Both the position numbers and the translations under genes were made by a program. From Steromphala cineraria (taxonomy: Eukaryota; Mollusca; Gastropoda; Trochida; Trochidae), in contig OU744731.1 in the NCBI GenBank assembly GCA_916613615.1, positions 54,752,289 through 54,816,288 of the forward strand: a DNA stretch of 64,000 nucleotides, written 5' to 3'. Every line of letters begins with the position of its first letter. The stretch's first letter is position 1. The notes beneath the pieces were generated by a model, which was not told where the DNA came from, ran no database searches, and was given only the letters and a program-made list of their open reading frames with translations. Shown here piece after piece: positions 22,401 through 36,204 of this stretch.

Positions 22401-24524
22401 ATATTTGACCTTTTGAGTTCAAATGTCCTATAAAAGAATAGAATTAAGCCTTAAAGAGGGACTGAAATGCTATATGGCAACTTTCGGGATTCATGAAATA
22501 GTGATAACAATTTCACATGGACTCAACTTTCAATTTCTGAAATCGACCTAGAAACGGCTTAATTACGACTGTATAAAGAACACCGCCTAATTAGGCCGGC
22601 GAAAAGAACAAAACGCACTGAACCGTGACTGCCTCGTGACGTGTTAGTAGGTGATGTGATACCCCCTTGTGTGCCCTTGTTATGTAAAACAACACAAGCT
22701 AACAGTACAGCTCGACGTTTAACCCTCGATTAAACACCCTAAACAACATCCAAACATCTCAAACCTTCAATAAATCGGTAGTTTATTTATTCAACTGGCC
22801 ATTTGTATTGATGAAAATGTGAGACCCTGATTAAAAACGAAGTTGTGCGCATAATGCTACAGCACGTAGGCCTAGATGGTCTCGCTTTGCGCAATGTTGT
22901 CATAAGACTGCATGTGAGAACCCGGATGTATATGTAAACAATTGCTCCCGTGTGAACTGTTTTATCTTCGTGCACAGTTGTTGGTTGTTATTGAATATTA
23001 CTTTAGTAGCACAGCAGAAAGGATGTTATTATACAATACTTTTTTTTTTTATTTAAACCATTTTTTTAGAATTGCCTTTGACTTCATTTTGTAACAGGAT
23101 AAAGAATATATACGTTTTCTTTAGTTATTTCATTTAGTGATGGACAAGTTACAATTCTCAATGAAAGACATGTATTGGATGATCACTGATGTCTTGTTTT
23201 AAACATTATTTTAATAGGGCATTTCACTGAAAATCTTAATGTTTTCACTCTTGTACATAGAGGAGATATTTTCCACAACAATACTCGATACATGGCCAAA
23301 CAGAATGAAGATTTATTAAATGAACCTTATCCAAAATAATTATCAGATAGAACAAAAACGGTATTCCTAATTTCAGGTTAATAGGTTATAATTTACCAAT
23401 CGGAGAAAAAAGGGATGTTAAGGAATACAATTGCTATTTGATGTTACCTAATTAGCTGATGTCATAAAATAGCCAGGTGTTGATGATTGTGCGTTATATA
23501 ACCTATCTGCTATAGTCATCATTTGATATCATCTAATTAGAAAACAGACAGGAAATACGATAGACAGTAAAGTAATTGTGTAATAAGTGAGTATCTGATC
23601 TAAAGAAAGTAAGTAACACCTGCAGACCAATGTCATTGTTTATTCAACCTTTTTACACAACGTTCAAGAACTTCATGCACAAATGTATATTGATGTCCTA
23701 CAGCAAGAAGAAGAGACAGACACTATTGATCTTGCTTAGCCATTATTGTATGGGAAAAGACAGTTTTGACTTAGTGTGTTATTGTAAGAAAATTGTAAAA
23801 TTTTGTAGATTCTTCTTTGGAGTATGATAAACATTTTCATTTGCTATGTTTAGTAGATAATCATTTTGACATTTATTTAGAATCATATCATTTATTCATT
23901 GTCAAATTCCTAAATATATGGTTATTATTCTTTGATTGGTAATCTGGAAGTTGAGTTGAATGGAGAATAATGAATTCAGTAATATGGACATACATACATG
24001 TATCTATGTTGAAAAAACGCCAAATTTTATAAAGTAATTGCATATCGATAGTAATACCTCAAACATTCTTCACAGACAAGTTATGGATGAATAAAAACAA
24101 AAGCTGTATGTATTTGCAGTAGTAATTTTTTTTAAAAACTTGTTATAAAATGCTCTTTCAAACACTCAAATTCTATATTCTGTAAGCTTTCGGTAAGTTT
24201 TCAAATTCAATTGAACTTTTAGTTTGATGTGTGACTGGGTTTTTTAAAATGATTATTTTACAATAGTTCCATATAAAACAATAAACAATATTTGCTATAT
24301 GGAAATGGCATTCACAAATGCCAACCAAAGGAAGCTTGAAAGACACACTATTGAAATGTCAACAGTTGACCTTCCAGACAGAACTTATCAGTTGATTGAT
24401 CCTACACCTTCTCCAGTACATGCTGTACGGGCGTTGTGGTACAGAAGTTTACTTACACAAATATCGTGTCTCAAAAAAACAGTTGACTGTTTCTTGTGTC
24501 TTGTAAGAAAATCAAAGTCAGCAG

Positions 24525-24806
24525 TTAAATAAAGGGGCAGTAGCACGTTTTTTGATAATTTAATATTTTAAAATTTTCACTAATAATTGTAAGGTAATGC
24601 TAAATATATTTTTTGACTGTTACAAAACTTCATAACACAAACCAATCATCCATAGTCAGAGGACAAAGTATCAAGATTCACATAAAATCCACTGGTGGCC
24701 AGTTTGTGTGAACACCTTTAATTCATTTTGTGTAAGAAAAAGCAATCGCATTGCTAAACTTATCATTATATATTTGAATAATTACTGCTCCATTTAGTTT
24801 AAGTAC
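24525..24806 (-). mobile_element. TTAA MITE, family 1, copy 3 (truncated)
   Basis: Begins near TTAA with AGGGGCAGTAGCACG and runs in the opposite orientation to copies 1, 2 and 5. Homology stops near 24806 after CATTTAGTTTAAGTAC; the last 75 or so bases present in the copy at 25155 are missing. Array block Z starts directly after, so the truncation may be a recombination scar. Confidence 0.83.
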
Positions 24807-25154
24807 ACGTCTCTTGCAAGAGTGTTAATCAGAGGATGATGTCAAGGATAGATAAACTTGATGGCGGACATTTGACGGCAGTATGAAAGGGGCATGTATG
24901 AGTTGCAGATCCATGTTACGAAGCTCGTGTTAAGCATTTGTCAACCAAGCCATCATCGATTTTTCACTAAAATGCCTCTCAGTTGTCTCAAATGAAAAAT
25001 TAGCTAGATAACACTTCTGAAAAGAAGGGGCAGACATTATTGATTTTGTGCAACCATTTAATGTAGTGAAAAGAAAGTTTTAACTATGTTTTGAAATGTG
25101 TCCTGTTTGTACCTTGTAAACTGGGAAAAGATAAGCATTCACAATTGGTAGGCT

Positions 25155-25516
25155 TTAAAGGGGCAGTAGCACGTTTTTTGAAAATTGTATATTTCAAATG
25201 TTTCACTGATAATTGAACGTTAATGCTAAATATATTATATTGATAGTGTCAAAAATCTCATAACACAAACCAATCATCCATGGTCAGAAGACAAAGTATA
25301 AAGATTCACCTAAAATCCATTGGCGGCCATTTTGTGTGAACACCTTTAATTCAGTTTGTGTTAGAAAAGGGAATCGCATGGCTAAATTTAACTAATATAT
25401 TTGAAAAAGTACTGCTTCATTTAGTTTAAATACATTGTTATCAATTGGAACCATTAATTTTCCTTTTCCTGACATCTCCCTATATTCCCCCTAAAAACGT
25501 GCTACTGCCCCTTTAA
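25155..25516 (-). mobile_element. TTAA MITE, family 1, copy 4
   Basis: A 362-bp full-length copy with terminal repeats AGGGGCAGTAGCACG and CGTGCTACTGCCCC and TTAA at both edges. It interrupts block Z just after GGTAGGCTTTAA. The paralogue at 20125-20140 reads GCTAGGCTTTAATAGATAAT without interruption, showing the empty site. Confidence 0.92.
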
Positions 25517-26079
25517 CACAATGCTTGGAAGTTTTTAAGGCTACCTTTTAACATATCGTTAACATGTTCCCCTTGTGCAATGCATTATAGACATACTTTA
25601 AATGTTGTATTTTTCCTCTCTTAGAAGTTAGTTGTATTTTTCTCGTTTTTTGGAAAAAGTGGTAAATACAAATACTGCTAATTTTTTACGTCTTGATTGT
25701 TGCGAAAATATGAGCTTACTATATCAATGTTTTTAAGAGTCTGAATCTCAAATAAAAGTCAACGGAACTCAGACACTCGAAAAACCATAATTGGATTGTA
25801 TTTATACTGAGGTGAATCTCTGATGATATCCATCCACATAATACAACCTGTCAAAGCGTGGCATGGACATACTTTATAAGAATTATGAGATGAAAGGACA
25901 AGATAGCAGAGGCGTAAAGTAGAAGCTGGTTGGATTATCTGTACCTAAATGGTCTTGTCCTGAGGCTGTGTACATCCGGGTCACAGTAGGTAGGAGGACA
26001 CTGCTGAGACTATCCAGTAGCAATGGGTAATACAGGAGTCAAGTTGGTTGTTATCACTGGTACATAGAGGTGATCATGC

Positions 26080-27040
26080 CAGTGTGGTTTTGGATTGTAA
26101 ATATCCTGCATTATAGATAATCATTGTATTTTACGAGCCCTGGCGAGCTTTATCATACAATGTCATTATTTATTTTTTATTTTAAGAAATGCCTGATAAT
26201 TTTTTTATTTTTTTTTTATTATTATTTTTTTTTATTTCACAGAAGTTACAACGATTTTAACAGTGAATACGATCCTACGTGGTGAGGAATCGCATTACAT
26301 GTTTTTGAGAATAAGTAACAAATACTGTGACGTCTTAAATCTGTGTCAGTATATTAAATCTAATTTAAAGTTTAATTAAAAAAAAAGAATGAGAGAGAAA
26401 AAAAACAGGGAAAAACAAGTGAGAGAGAGATAGAGAGAAGGGGAGGAGATTTATGTTGTGAAGCAGCCATTCCATTTTTTTTTAAATTCTTCATTGTCTT
26501 TTCCACATATGAATTTTTCTATATCATAGTGGAATTTTATAATTTTCTATCTTTTTTTAATATGCCTGATAATTTTGTTGACAGTTGACGTTGTTTTTGG
26601 TGTGCGAATTGAAAAGTGTAGATACTGATTGTTAGTTGACAAAATAAATGACCGTATAAATAACCTTTTTAGTAAATTTGCCACCACTTGAAAGTGTTGA
26701 TATGTTGATGTATCAAATACGATGATTTTAAAAAGGAAAACATTTCATTGTGTCTTTGGCGAATTGGATCTCACTTTCACCTTAACTAAATAAAGAGGGC
26801 GATTCTATATCATTTAAGGGCAAGGTCTGCTTCCCTTGGGTTATGTTGCAATGGCAATTTGAGTTGAAACAACAAAATTGACGGAGTGCTTAAATAGAAG
26901 ATGGATTTACTAATCAAAACTTAACAAGTTTGAAATAAAGAAGATGAGTGAATAAAGTGATTGAACGGATTCTGAAAATATTCGTGAGCTTTTTTATGCC
27001 AAGAACACTATCCATTGATAAGAACTATTAATTGTACTAG
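26080..27040. other. Low-complexity AT-rich stretch
   Basis: T-rich and A-rich tracts (26170-26250, 26370-26420, 26470-26560) and purine runs (GAGAGAGA near 26390-26450). No gene, no recognised element. Confidence 0.6.
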
Positions 27041-30040
27041 GCCCAAATGTTGCATGTTTCCTTAGATGATCAGAGAAGAATGTCACTGCATAACAATAAC
27101 TGAAAACATTCAAGGAAGGTCAATGACCAAAAAGGCTGAGGTGTTTGATTTCTCTATAATACAGGAATAACAAGCGTTTTCTTGCATTAACAACTGATAT
27201 CTGGTCTGTCACAACCGTTTAAACTTGACTCATTTACACTGCTTACAAACAATCTCTATGTTTAAGTTTGTTGTAAATAGCTTCAATATCAATTGACAAA
27301 AGAAAATCAAAAATTTAAATGTTTGCAAGAGGATGGCCCGTTTCATTTATAAAATAAGTTTAAACTTACACACTGTTTAAGATTGAGTTTCAATTGGGTC
27401 TGTAAACAGATACCTACACTGTCGTAACTTGATTCATCTCTAACTTGATTCATCTGTAACTTGATTCATCTGCACCGCATCTACTGGGATTATTTACAAC
27501 GGGTAAAAACAAGCTCCCCTTTTCTGTTGGTATTATCAAAACAAAAGCAATAAACTAAATGTTTGCAAGAGGATGTTACATGTATGTTACATTTTTAATG
27601 ATTTTATAGTTTAAACTTTTTTTTAGGCAGAGTTCTTTTTTGACCACAAATATGTTTTCATTTTACATTGATAAATATGCGTGATATTATTCTAACATTC
27701 TAGCTCCTATCACCATTTTGAAGAATTAAAAGCGACAATCATTCCTAAATATCTTTTGATAGAGAATGGAAGAAGTAACAATAATCGTAGGATACATTTA
27801 CATTGTTCAATGAACATTGATTTATGAGATACTAGACAGCCTTAGACCAAATTCAACAATTCAGCCTTAGAGTGACACTACCAAAGATAACAAACAAACC
27901 TTTAGATGCCTTTGTAATGTATAAAATAAGTTGTTGACGTGATATCTTTCCAAACACCAAGGAAACTTTTGACATTTAGTGAGAAGGAACATGACAAGAG
28001 GGGTTTTCCTTTGTCCTTTTCAATTCTCTTAATCAATCTTATTAAAAGATGATACACATCCAATATTTTAGATATCATTTCAAAGGTTCTTAAAAGCATT
28101 AGTTTTCACTGTTTTTCACCACTGTTGAGTAACATTAGCATAGTTAATCGCGATAAGCATTGCAGAAACTCTTTATTCTGATATGTTAGCTACTGCGGAT
28201 GATTTCTTCTTCTTTATTCTTATTGGTGCCAAGTCTACTAATACATCACCTGTTAAAAACAATGCAGCTTAATATGAGTTATCCTGAACCTGTTACCAAT
28301 TACGTTACACACATGACTTCAATTAGTTTCAATTAGGCATTATTGCAACGGCGAAATAAACGCTGTTAGTCAGTGAAAATAAAGTTTTTGTCCTATTTTA
28401 ATCGCCCTGTAGGCCAAACGTCGACAGTTATGCTCAAGGACCAACACTTTTGGCTATCTTCAGGTCCTCACTGTCTCCTCAACCTCATAAAGTTTTCCAG
28501 GGTTTGTAGTGTAGATTTATCAGAACGAAAGCGCTGGATTATCGAGGATGGGGCAAATCTTATTGTTATGGCTATAACTTATTTATTCTTGTCAGTGTCA
28601 AACCTGCTAAGTCGTGAAATACAATGCAGTTGAATATTTTGTCCCTTTATTGATAACTTTCTGCATAAAGATTGTTACTATTTCAGGTTAAACAAGAAGA
28701 ATAATTCCTATAAATTGTGTAATAAAGAATTGAAAAACGATAAAGGATATTGCCCAAGTTTACAGAAAAAAAGGTTTATTTCATTGATAGAATAAAGTAA
28801 ATGAATCTCATGCATACAATAGATAAAGGCATTCATTATTACTTTGAAGTTTGAAGACATACGTGCAGTTGCAATTGCAAACCTAATATCAAACAGGACC
28901 TTGAAGCCCACAAAGAAAAATATTATAACGTTTCTTTTTATGGTTCTTTTCAAAAAGGTTTACTTTTTTTCATGTACCCAGTGTCATCATACAGATATAC
29001 GCCTTTGAACTCTGAACTCTGAAGCTTTCAGTAGTTGACATTTAAAAAAATGTAACTTGTGATAACTATTGCTGCTGATTTTGAAGATGTTCGTATAGAT
29101 AATATATGGAATTATTTTGGAAATTAACAACTCATTGGAGGTAATTTGTGGAGAGTTGTACTTGAATAATGTTAAAATACGTTCATGTTTACAAACTATC
29201 ATGGTACTGGTGGTCGTTTACAGATATAAGATAATTGATAGATCATAGAAAATGATAATCCTCTCGCTCCCCAATCTCAAAGAAAATACTAATACCATTT
29301 TTCAAAAGGAAATTTGCAATTATGACTATATCATTCCAAATCTGTCAACCTGATTATCATTTTGTAAGTTTTGTAAAGTCATTTAACAGGTAAGTAACGG
29401 GACGACATACTAAGATTACCTATCCAATAACCGTTGACTCAGTCACTTCACTGCAGGATTAATAGAAGCATGTCTTTATCCTAAATGAAGCAAACTCGAT
29501 CATCTTGGTTTTTTCTAGGGCCATTGCATGTCTTATAGAGAGAAGGGTAAATTAACCTACTTGCGAACTAAGGAATATATCAACCGTGAACGTTTACACC
29601 ATCCTTTGATATAATTAAGACACATATAACTAACTACCTTTTGCACCCTCATCCTTTGAATAATCGTTTTATTTGAACCTGGATCCTCAGGTTTTTAACA
29701 ATACTTCAAGTGCTCATAAACATCATTAAACAATTTTAAGATGGAGAGCATATAATGCATTCCCTTGGTATAAAGAAGTGAAATGTAATAGGTCTTCGTA
29801 TTGGTAAAAGTCTGATTGAGAGTAGCAATGACAGATATTTGTTATTTGTATTCATTTCTCAGTAATAGAGACCTCCATCTTGAATATTTCTCTTTTCACA
29901 AAAATGTGATCTGGAATTGCAACAATAAACAAGCTTGATGGAAATTATTATTGATGTGAAACTCATGTAAAGCATATTATTAAAATATAAAATTGCGAAA
30001 AGCGTTATACTACCTATAATAAGAACGCCTTGTACGTCAT

Positions 30041-30366
30041 GGAGCACAGTGGTGTAGTGGTTAGCATGCTTGCCTCTCACGCCAGAGACCCGGGTTCGAA
30101 TCCCGGTGGAGACACCAAAAATTTGTAACTTGGATCTCAATCTGTGGTGTGTCCCTGGGCAAGACACTTCATCCACATTGCACTCAGTTCACCCAGCTGT
30201 ACAAATGGGTACCTGAACAAGGGGGAAGTATAGACCTATACGGTCGCGCGGAGCGCTGTTTAATCGGCGGCACCGAAAATACTATCCCTCCAGGGGAATA
30301 ATACTCATGGCGCTTTGAGCATGCTTTGTCTTGGATATATGCGCGGTATAAGAAAGCTATTATTAT
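30041..30366 (+). mobile_element. tRNA-derived SINE with LINE-like 3' tail
   Basis: The 5' head (30041-30114) is tRNA-like, with A box GGTGTAGTGG (30051-30060) and B box GGGTTCGAATCCC (30092-30104), an internal RNA polymerase III promoter. The wording is closest to a tRNA-Glu or Asp type, but the acceptor stem is degraded. The body contains CCCTGGGCAAGACACTTCAT and CACCCAGCTGTACAAATGGG, a conserved central domain seen in many invertebrate SINEs. It ends GCGCGGTATAAG with (ATT)n, resembling the LINE tails at 5.86 and 21.5 kb, so such a LINE probably supplied the enzymes. The paralogous blocks T at 15.69 and 21.9 kb lack the insertion. It looks complete. Confidence 0.9.
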
Positions 30367-30529
30367 GTACTTTGCAGGAACAATATGACCTTCAAAAAAT
30401 CTACCATCGAAACGTCAGCCCGTTTTGTATGATAAAACATCAGATCTTACATTTGTATCATGATCTTTTTTTTTCAAAATGATTTGAAATGATATGAATA
30501 ATTGTTTTAAAAAAGCCCTTATATTGCCA

Positions 30530-30830
30530 ATCTTTGTGAAAATGACATGACTATGTATTACCAGTGATCAATCTTGTAGACAAGATATACGTGTCCTAAC
30601 CATCCACACTCGGGACAAATTAGCTCAGCAAGAAGACAGGTAATTACAACATCACGACAGAGTAATAGATACGCACAACCAGGTGTCACCACTTGGTGAT
30701 AATTCATATTCAAAACTATGTCAGCATGTCTTGTTAACAGTGTTTATTTCTCACGAGGACGTCATTGTAAAGGCATAATCGTTATCATTGTATATCAGTC
30801 ATATCATGATCGTAAGTCATGACATGCTGG
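30530..30830 (+). repeat. Array block U, copy C
   Basis: Same block as at 16023, 22078 and 40260 but more diverged; GTAATAGATACGCACAACCAG replaces the form shared by the other three. The shared order T-U-V is kept. Confidence 0.75.
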
Positions 30831-33800
30831 GGCCTAATCCATCCATTTAGGGGATATAGGATACTTAGCATTGGAAATACAACAAGTCATCTATTTGACT
30901 TACTATTTGAGTAAAATCAAATTTCTCAAGAAAATGAATCTCATGGAACAAACGAAGAATTACGACTCTAGGCATAAGCGAAATGGTGCAGGGTTGATTT
31001 AGCTGATTTGACCTAGAAACATAGAAAAAAAGAACATTTTATCCTCGTCTTCGAATAAAGTTCAGCATATGTTTTTATTATATCATATCCTGAGATTTTG
31101 TACTTTACAACGATAAGTTATAACTACTAAAATGTTTTGATCACATATGTGTAATGTTACCTGCTGATGGCTTTATCTCGTGTTATTATTCGTTTCTTAC
31201 AAAAGTTCACTTGATCATAATGTCATAATGTCTTCTATACAAGCGTGTCTTAGAAATCTATTCAGCTTTGGACGTCAGGATCTCTAATCAGTTAACATTT
31301 GACATTGTATCACTCGTTGTCCATTGCTATGTTTTCATCAAAGATATCCAAGTTAATGCTGAAAGATATCAACTTCTTCATCAGATTAATCAGTGAAAAA
31401 TGTTATTTGCAAACTCAGCAAGTTTTTTCAAGGACAGATCAAAGTTCATGTATATTGATGTCTGACATTATCATGTAATGGTAGGTAAACCTAGGTGTCC
31501 TGTAATAGTCTAAACATATTTGTTTCAAATGACATTTTACTAACATTCCAAATAAGTAACATATTACAAATCCCTATCCGAAAATTTCTCTTTTGCCCTA
31601 AATCCTTGCATTATTCAAGGCAAATAAATCAATCCCCTCATGTTTTGATGATGAGAGAATATTAAAGAAATTACGTTATATTCCCAAGTAATCCTATTAA
31701 ACATTTTAGTCACCTATCAAGTTAAAGAAATTGAGTTATATCCAAGTATAATGTTATAAGACGAATGTAAAGTCATGATCTTAACATCGAAAATCTGACA
31801 TAAACTGACAAGCAAAAGAAACCTAACACCTTTCGATTTAACAACGATTTGAAATATATATGACGCATTTGATTATGGAATCATCAACATTAATTATATC
31901 TAGAATATTTCATATGAATTGATCGTTGATTGATTCATTTTTTGTTAAGATATCATTGTTTAAGATCGGGTAATAAATGAAATTTTCACCAACATGACCC
32001 CTACCATGTTAAAAAGGGTGTAAATGAGTGGAAAACAAGGTTTGTTTTGCAATTGTTTGGTAAAATATAGCTTATATATCGATGGACATTTGTTGTTTAT
32101 TAAAATTAATTTAAAAAAAAAAAAATTCAAGTATTCTTTGATTGATAACTAAAGGCCTGCACTGTTCTGTTTTAGCGTACGACGTCTAAAACTTAAAATA
32201 TTTGTAATTGAAGATTATGTATATGATGAAAGCAACTCAAGTGTTAGGTTTCTTTTGCCTGTCAGTTAATATGACCAAAAGGTTTCCTTCAGTACTGCTC
32301 TAGTTTCATCTTCAAGGTCAATGATTTCAGGATCATACATCTGGCTAAGAATGTACAAGGCCCGATTTTCAACATGATGAAGCAACATAAAAAATGCTAT
32401 CCATTTTGTTTATGTACAAGCGTTGTATTCTTCGCACATTATGTTTCTTCACATAATACAGAGGCTCAGAGACACGTTCCATGTTTTCTGTTTTGGTCAA
32501 TCAGGACATCTGTAATATTTCTCACTGTGACCGCAATGGCTATATTCAAGCAATGGGTTATGTGAACAATTTTACTATTAGGGTGACAATGATTGGTGAT
32601 TATGAGTTGCAGATCCGGGATTATTCCCTTTTTACGAGGCGCGTGGCCAGAATTTGTCAACCAAGCCATCATCGATTTTCACCAGAATGCCCCTTTAGAA
32701 AGCTGTCTCTGAAATGATAAATTGGCTTTATAAAACGCTTGGAAAACCTTAAGCATGAAAAAGGGACAGACATAATTGATTTTGTTTAACCATTTTTTGT
32801 ACGGAAAAAGTTTGAATTAAGTTCTTTTATAAGACAGATTTTCCCCCTGAAAATAATACACATTGACAGTTGTTAACCTTTAAATGACAGTCATTATGAA
32901 TGATACTATTTACGTGAAAACTAGTTATTAACATTTCAAACAATTAAATTGTATCTCTGTTGGCTTTGGATAAGTTTTCAAAATAGCGTTAAACTTTTAT
33001 TTTGATTTGTAATCAACAGGTAAGCATTTGTTTTCGATCAAATTTATGATTTTATAACTTTACAATGTCCAATATAGGACAATGAAACATGAAAACGGTA
33101 TTCACTATTGCCCAATTGAAGCAAGGGAAATGTCAACAGTTGACCTTCTCTTGTAGACAGTTGATTGATCCTAAAGCCATCTTCTCTCGTCTCAGTATGG
33201 TATACCGGGGTTGTTGTAAAGAACTTTACTTACACTAATATTATTTTTCAATGAAACAGTTAGTTATATCTTGCACTTAATGGGCTTTGTACAACTTGAC
33301 TAAAACATATCAAACTCTTAATTTATTATTCATTTATCAAAATTATTTTATGTCTTGTACCATACAGTGAAGATTTCAAAGAATAACAGCTTTCCATGTT
33401 CCATTGTTAACAAGATTTATTTATTGCTTCTCTTAATCTAATGGTGAAAGAAAATCAAACAGTTTTGAGAAGCAATGTTTATCTCACATTACTTACCATT
33501 ACTATTTGTACATATCACCATAAGTTTAACTGGATCCTCTTGATAGCTTAACCGTCTTTTGTTTGATGCTTTAAAGTTGCATTTCCATTTTCTATGAAAT
33601 GGTGAAAATTACAAATGTTCCTCAAGTTTTTGAAGTCTAGAATTTTTACAAGAATGGAGTTATATCGATGTTTTTTTAGTCTGGAACATCTAAAAAAAAC
33701 TCAACTTAGATTTTTGGGTTAGATTTACACTGAGGCAAACTTTTGCTGTTATCTGTGTACACAAGGCCTGCAAATCAAACACTATAAGAATAATGAGCTC

Positions 33801-34121
33801 AAAGCACTACATTGCAGAGGAAGCCAAATTGGATTAGATCAACCAAAATAGTTGTATCCCGCGGCTGTGTACATCCGGGTCACCATGGGAGGTGGGCTGA
33901 GAGGAAATAATCAGAAGGTTCTTTGGTTAATACTGAAGCTATGCTAGTTATTACAACTAGGAGAATATGTTACTTTAACTTGGTTATCATAATAAGAACA
34001 GACTGTACCTCCACCCCTGAATCACTACCTATGGCAACATGGTGGTTAATGTGTTTCAGTGACCAAGCTGGACATATCGGCAGGTAGAACCAGACAAAAT
34101 CTAACTCTTTCTTAAAAGGGC

Positions 34122-34452
34122 AGTAGCACGTTTTATAAGGTGATGTCAGGAAAATGAAAATTAATGGTCCCAATTGAAATCCTAAATGTAGCAGTATTAA
34201 TTCAAATATATAATGGAAAGGTTAACCATGCGATTCCTGTAACTTACACAGAATGAATCAAAGGTGTTCACACAAAATGGCCGTAAATTGGTTTTCTGTG
34301 AATCTTTACACTTTGTCCTCTGACTTTGGCTGAGTGATTCGTGTTATGAGATTTTTGACACTATCAAAATAACACATTAAGTATTAACGTACAGTTATCA
34401 GTGAATAATTTAAAATATAAAATGTTCAAAAAACGTGCTACTGCCCCTTTAA
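34122..34452 (+). mobile_element. TTAA MITE, family 1, copy 5
   Basis: A 331-bp copy with terminal repeats AGGGCAGTAGCACG and CGTGCTACTGCCCC, flanked by TTAA. It has lost part of its left interior: the terminus is followed at once by TATAAGGTGATG, whereas copy 1 has AGGGGGAATATAAGG. Orientation is as in copies 1 and 2. Confidence 0.9.
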
Positions 34453-36015
34453 ACCTGCGTTACTTTCAGTCTGTTTCTCAACCTTTTGATCTCCTCTCCT
34501 GATCTATCTTTGTTTTGGATGGTAAAATCAACGAGTCATATAGCTGAAATGTTGCTGACGACACATTTAATGCCAAATGTCTTACTTAATATGTACCAAT
34601 CACAGATCGTTCGGAATGATGAAATGTTGCTTTTTTTATCGCACCATTATGTACTACCGTTGGATATAGTTGGATAGACCCTGTCCGCATGTCAATCTGT
34701 TTTTTTCGTTCGTAATCATTTCGTTTCTGGAGTAGAACTCAAATATTGTTAGACCTAGCTAAATGAAACTTGATATCTGGATTAGTAGGCATAAGTAGAT
34801 GTGCCTTTTTGTGTTTAACTACTTGAGATTTTTATTTGCGGCGTTTTCCATCGAATTGTAACTAAGAACTCGGTTTCAAGGACACGAAAACTGTTAGAAC
34901 TAGCTCAATGAATCTTGGTACACTGTATGTGGATTAGTCTGCATTTGCAGATGTTCTTTTTGGTATTTTCATCTCCTTCCGATTTTATTTTTGGCAGTTG
35001 CCATGGAAACATAACTTTGATGGGATATGGCTTCTGATTACTCTTGTTAGCTAACTGCAAATATAGTGTTTGGCAATGACCCCAAATAATCAAAATGAGG
35101 AAATGGCAAGAATACTGAGATGTTTGATTTCTTCGTGTTACAGGAGCACAGGGGTTGTTTCTTGCATTAAAACAAGTATCTGACTACAGACTGCTTCTCT
35201 GCATGAACTTGACGGAGAGAAATGACTGCTAGCCATAAACGCGACATATAAACCTTTAAGCATTACCTGGGAATATTCACAACACATAATAGACAATCTC
35301 ATTGTTTCATTGGCGGAGAAAACATAAGCATGAAACAAAGTGTTAAGAAGAGAATGACTATGTGAATTTAAAAAAAAATCCATACTCAACATTCTTGAAG
35401 GTTGAGCTTCAATTGGGTCACAACTATGTTTTCATTTGGTCTTGCTATATATGCATAATACATGTAAAAACATTTCAGTTCCTATCGAGTATCTCCTTTC
35501 TTTAACAGTTAAATAAATTTACACAAATCTTAGGAAATTTTTACATTGATTAATGAGGTTGATAAATAAATCACCAGAAGACATGAGTCAACAATAAAAC
35601 CTTGAGCTGTCTTTGTTATGTTCAAAATATTTCTTTGACGTGAACTCTTTCAAATATCTAGGGAACTTTTGACATATACTGAGAAGATCATGATTATAGG
35701 TTTTTGCTTATCCGTTTAATGTTTTATAAGAAAACCATCTTATAAAACATGATACACGTCTAATGTCTGAGACAAAGTGTGAGACTTACTTTTTCAATGT
35801 TTCATAAAAGCATTACTTTTCACTGTTTTTACCACTATGAATTAACTTTGTCAATGTTAATTGTGATTTGCATTGCAGAAACTGTAGTTTTATTCTAAAA
35901 ATATTAACTTTTGCGTGTTTTTGTACCGGTTTCTGAATTTTCCTTCGTGTCAGGATTTCGCGAACCACAAAATTGAGGACGAGAAGATAATTATATAGGA
36001 AACCTTTCTTTGAAT

Positions 36016-36201
36016 AGACCTACAGAAAGAATCATTTCCTGGAGTTAGTTGTTTCTTCGTAAGTAGGTCAGTTTTATATTTGGGTCTAATTTCCGCGAAC
36101 TATCAAAGAAGAAAAAAGTAGAAGACAAAGACAATGAGGTATAAAACAGAGGAAGTCTTTTTGAAAAAGACCTACAGAAAGAATCATTTCCTGGAGCTAG
36201 T
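36016..36201. repeat. 152-bp spaced direct repeat
   Basis: A 34-bp word beginning AGACCTACAGAAAGAATC occurs at 36016 and at 36168 with one mismatch, and weaker similarity extends upstream of each. It marks a local tandem duplication at the edge of the inverted duplication that begins at 36205. Confidence 0.8.
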
Positions 36202-36204
36202 CAT

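Larger units (their letters stand above)
20640..28700 (+). repeat. Array copy B, rearranged
   Basis: Blocks R (20850), S (21551), T (21895) and U (22080) are followed, without V to Y, by c (23930-24480), Z (24830-25150), d (25600-26070), e, f and g. Blocks c and Z are in the opposite order to copies A, C and D, so this copy has been shuffled. It hosts a LINE fragment and two MITE copies. The 22440-23020 stretch shows no block homology and may be an unrecognised insertion. Confidence 0.55.
28900..36000 (+). repeat. Array copy C
   Basis: Blocks P (28930), Q (29380), S (29867), T (30362), U (30530), V (30860), W (31140), X and Y (32270-32600), Z (32590-32880), c (32930-33260), d (33540-33930), e (35070) and f (35400-35900) follow in canonical order, interrupted by the SINE at 30041 and a MITE at 34122. 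The start of this copy lies about 16.9 kb downstream of the start of copy A. Confidence 0.65.

Noticed and set aside
30041..30114. Functional tRNA gene
   Set aside because: It has good A and B boxes but a broken acceptor stem, and it is joined to a SINE body and tail.
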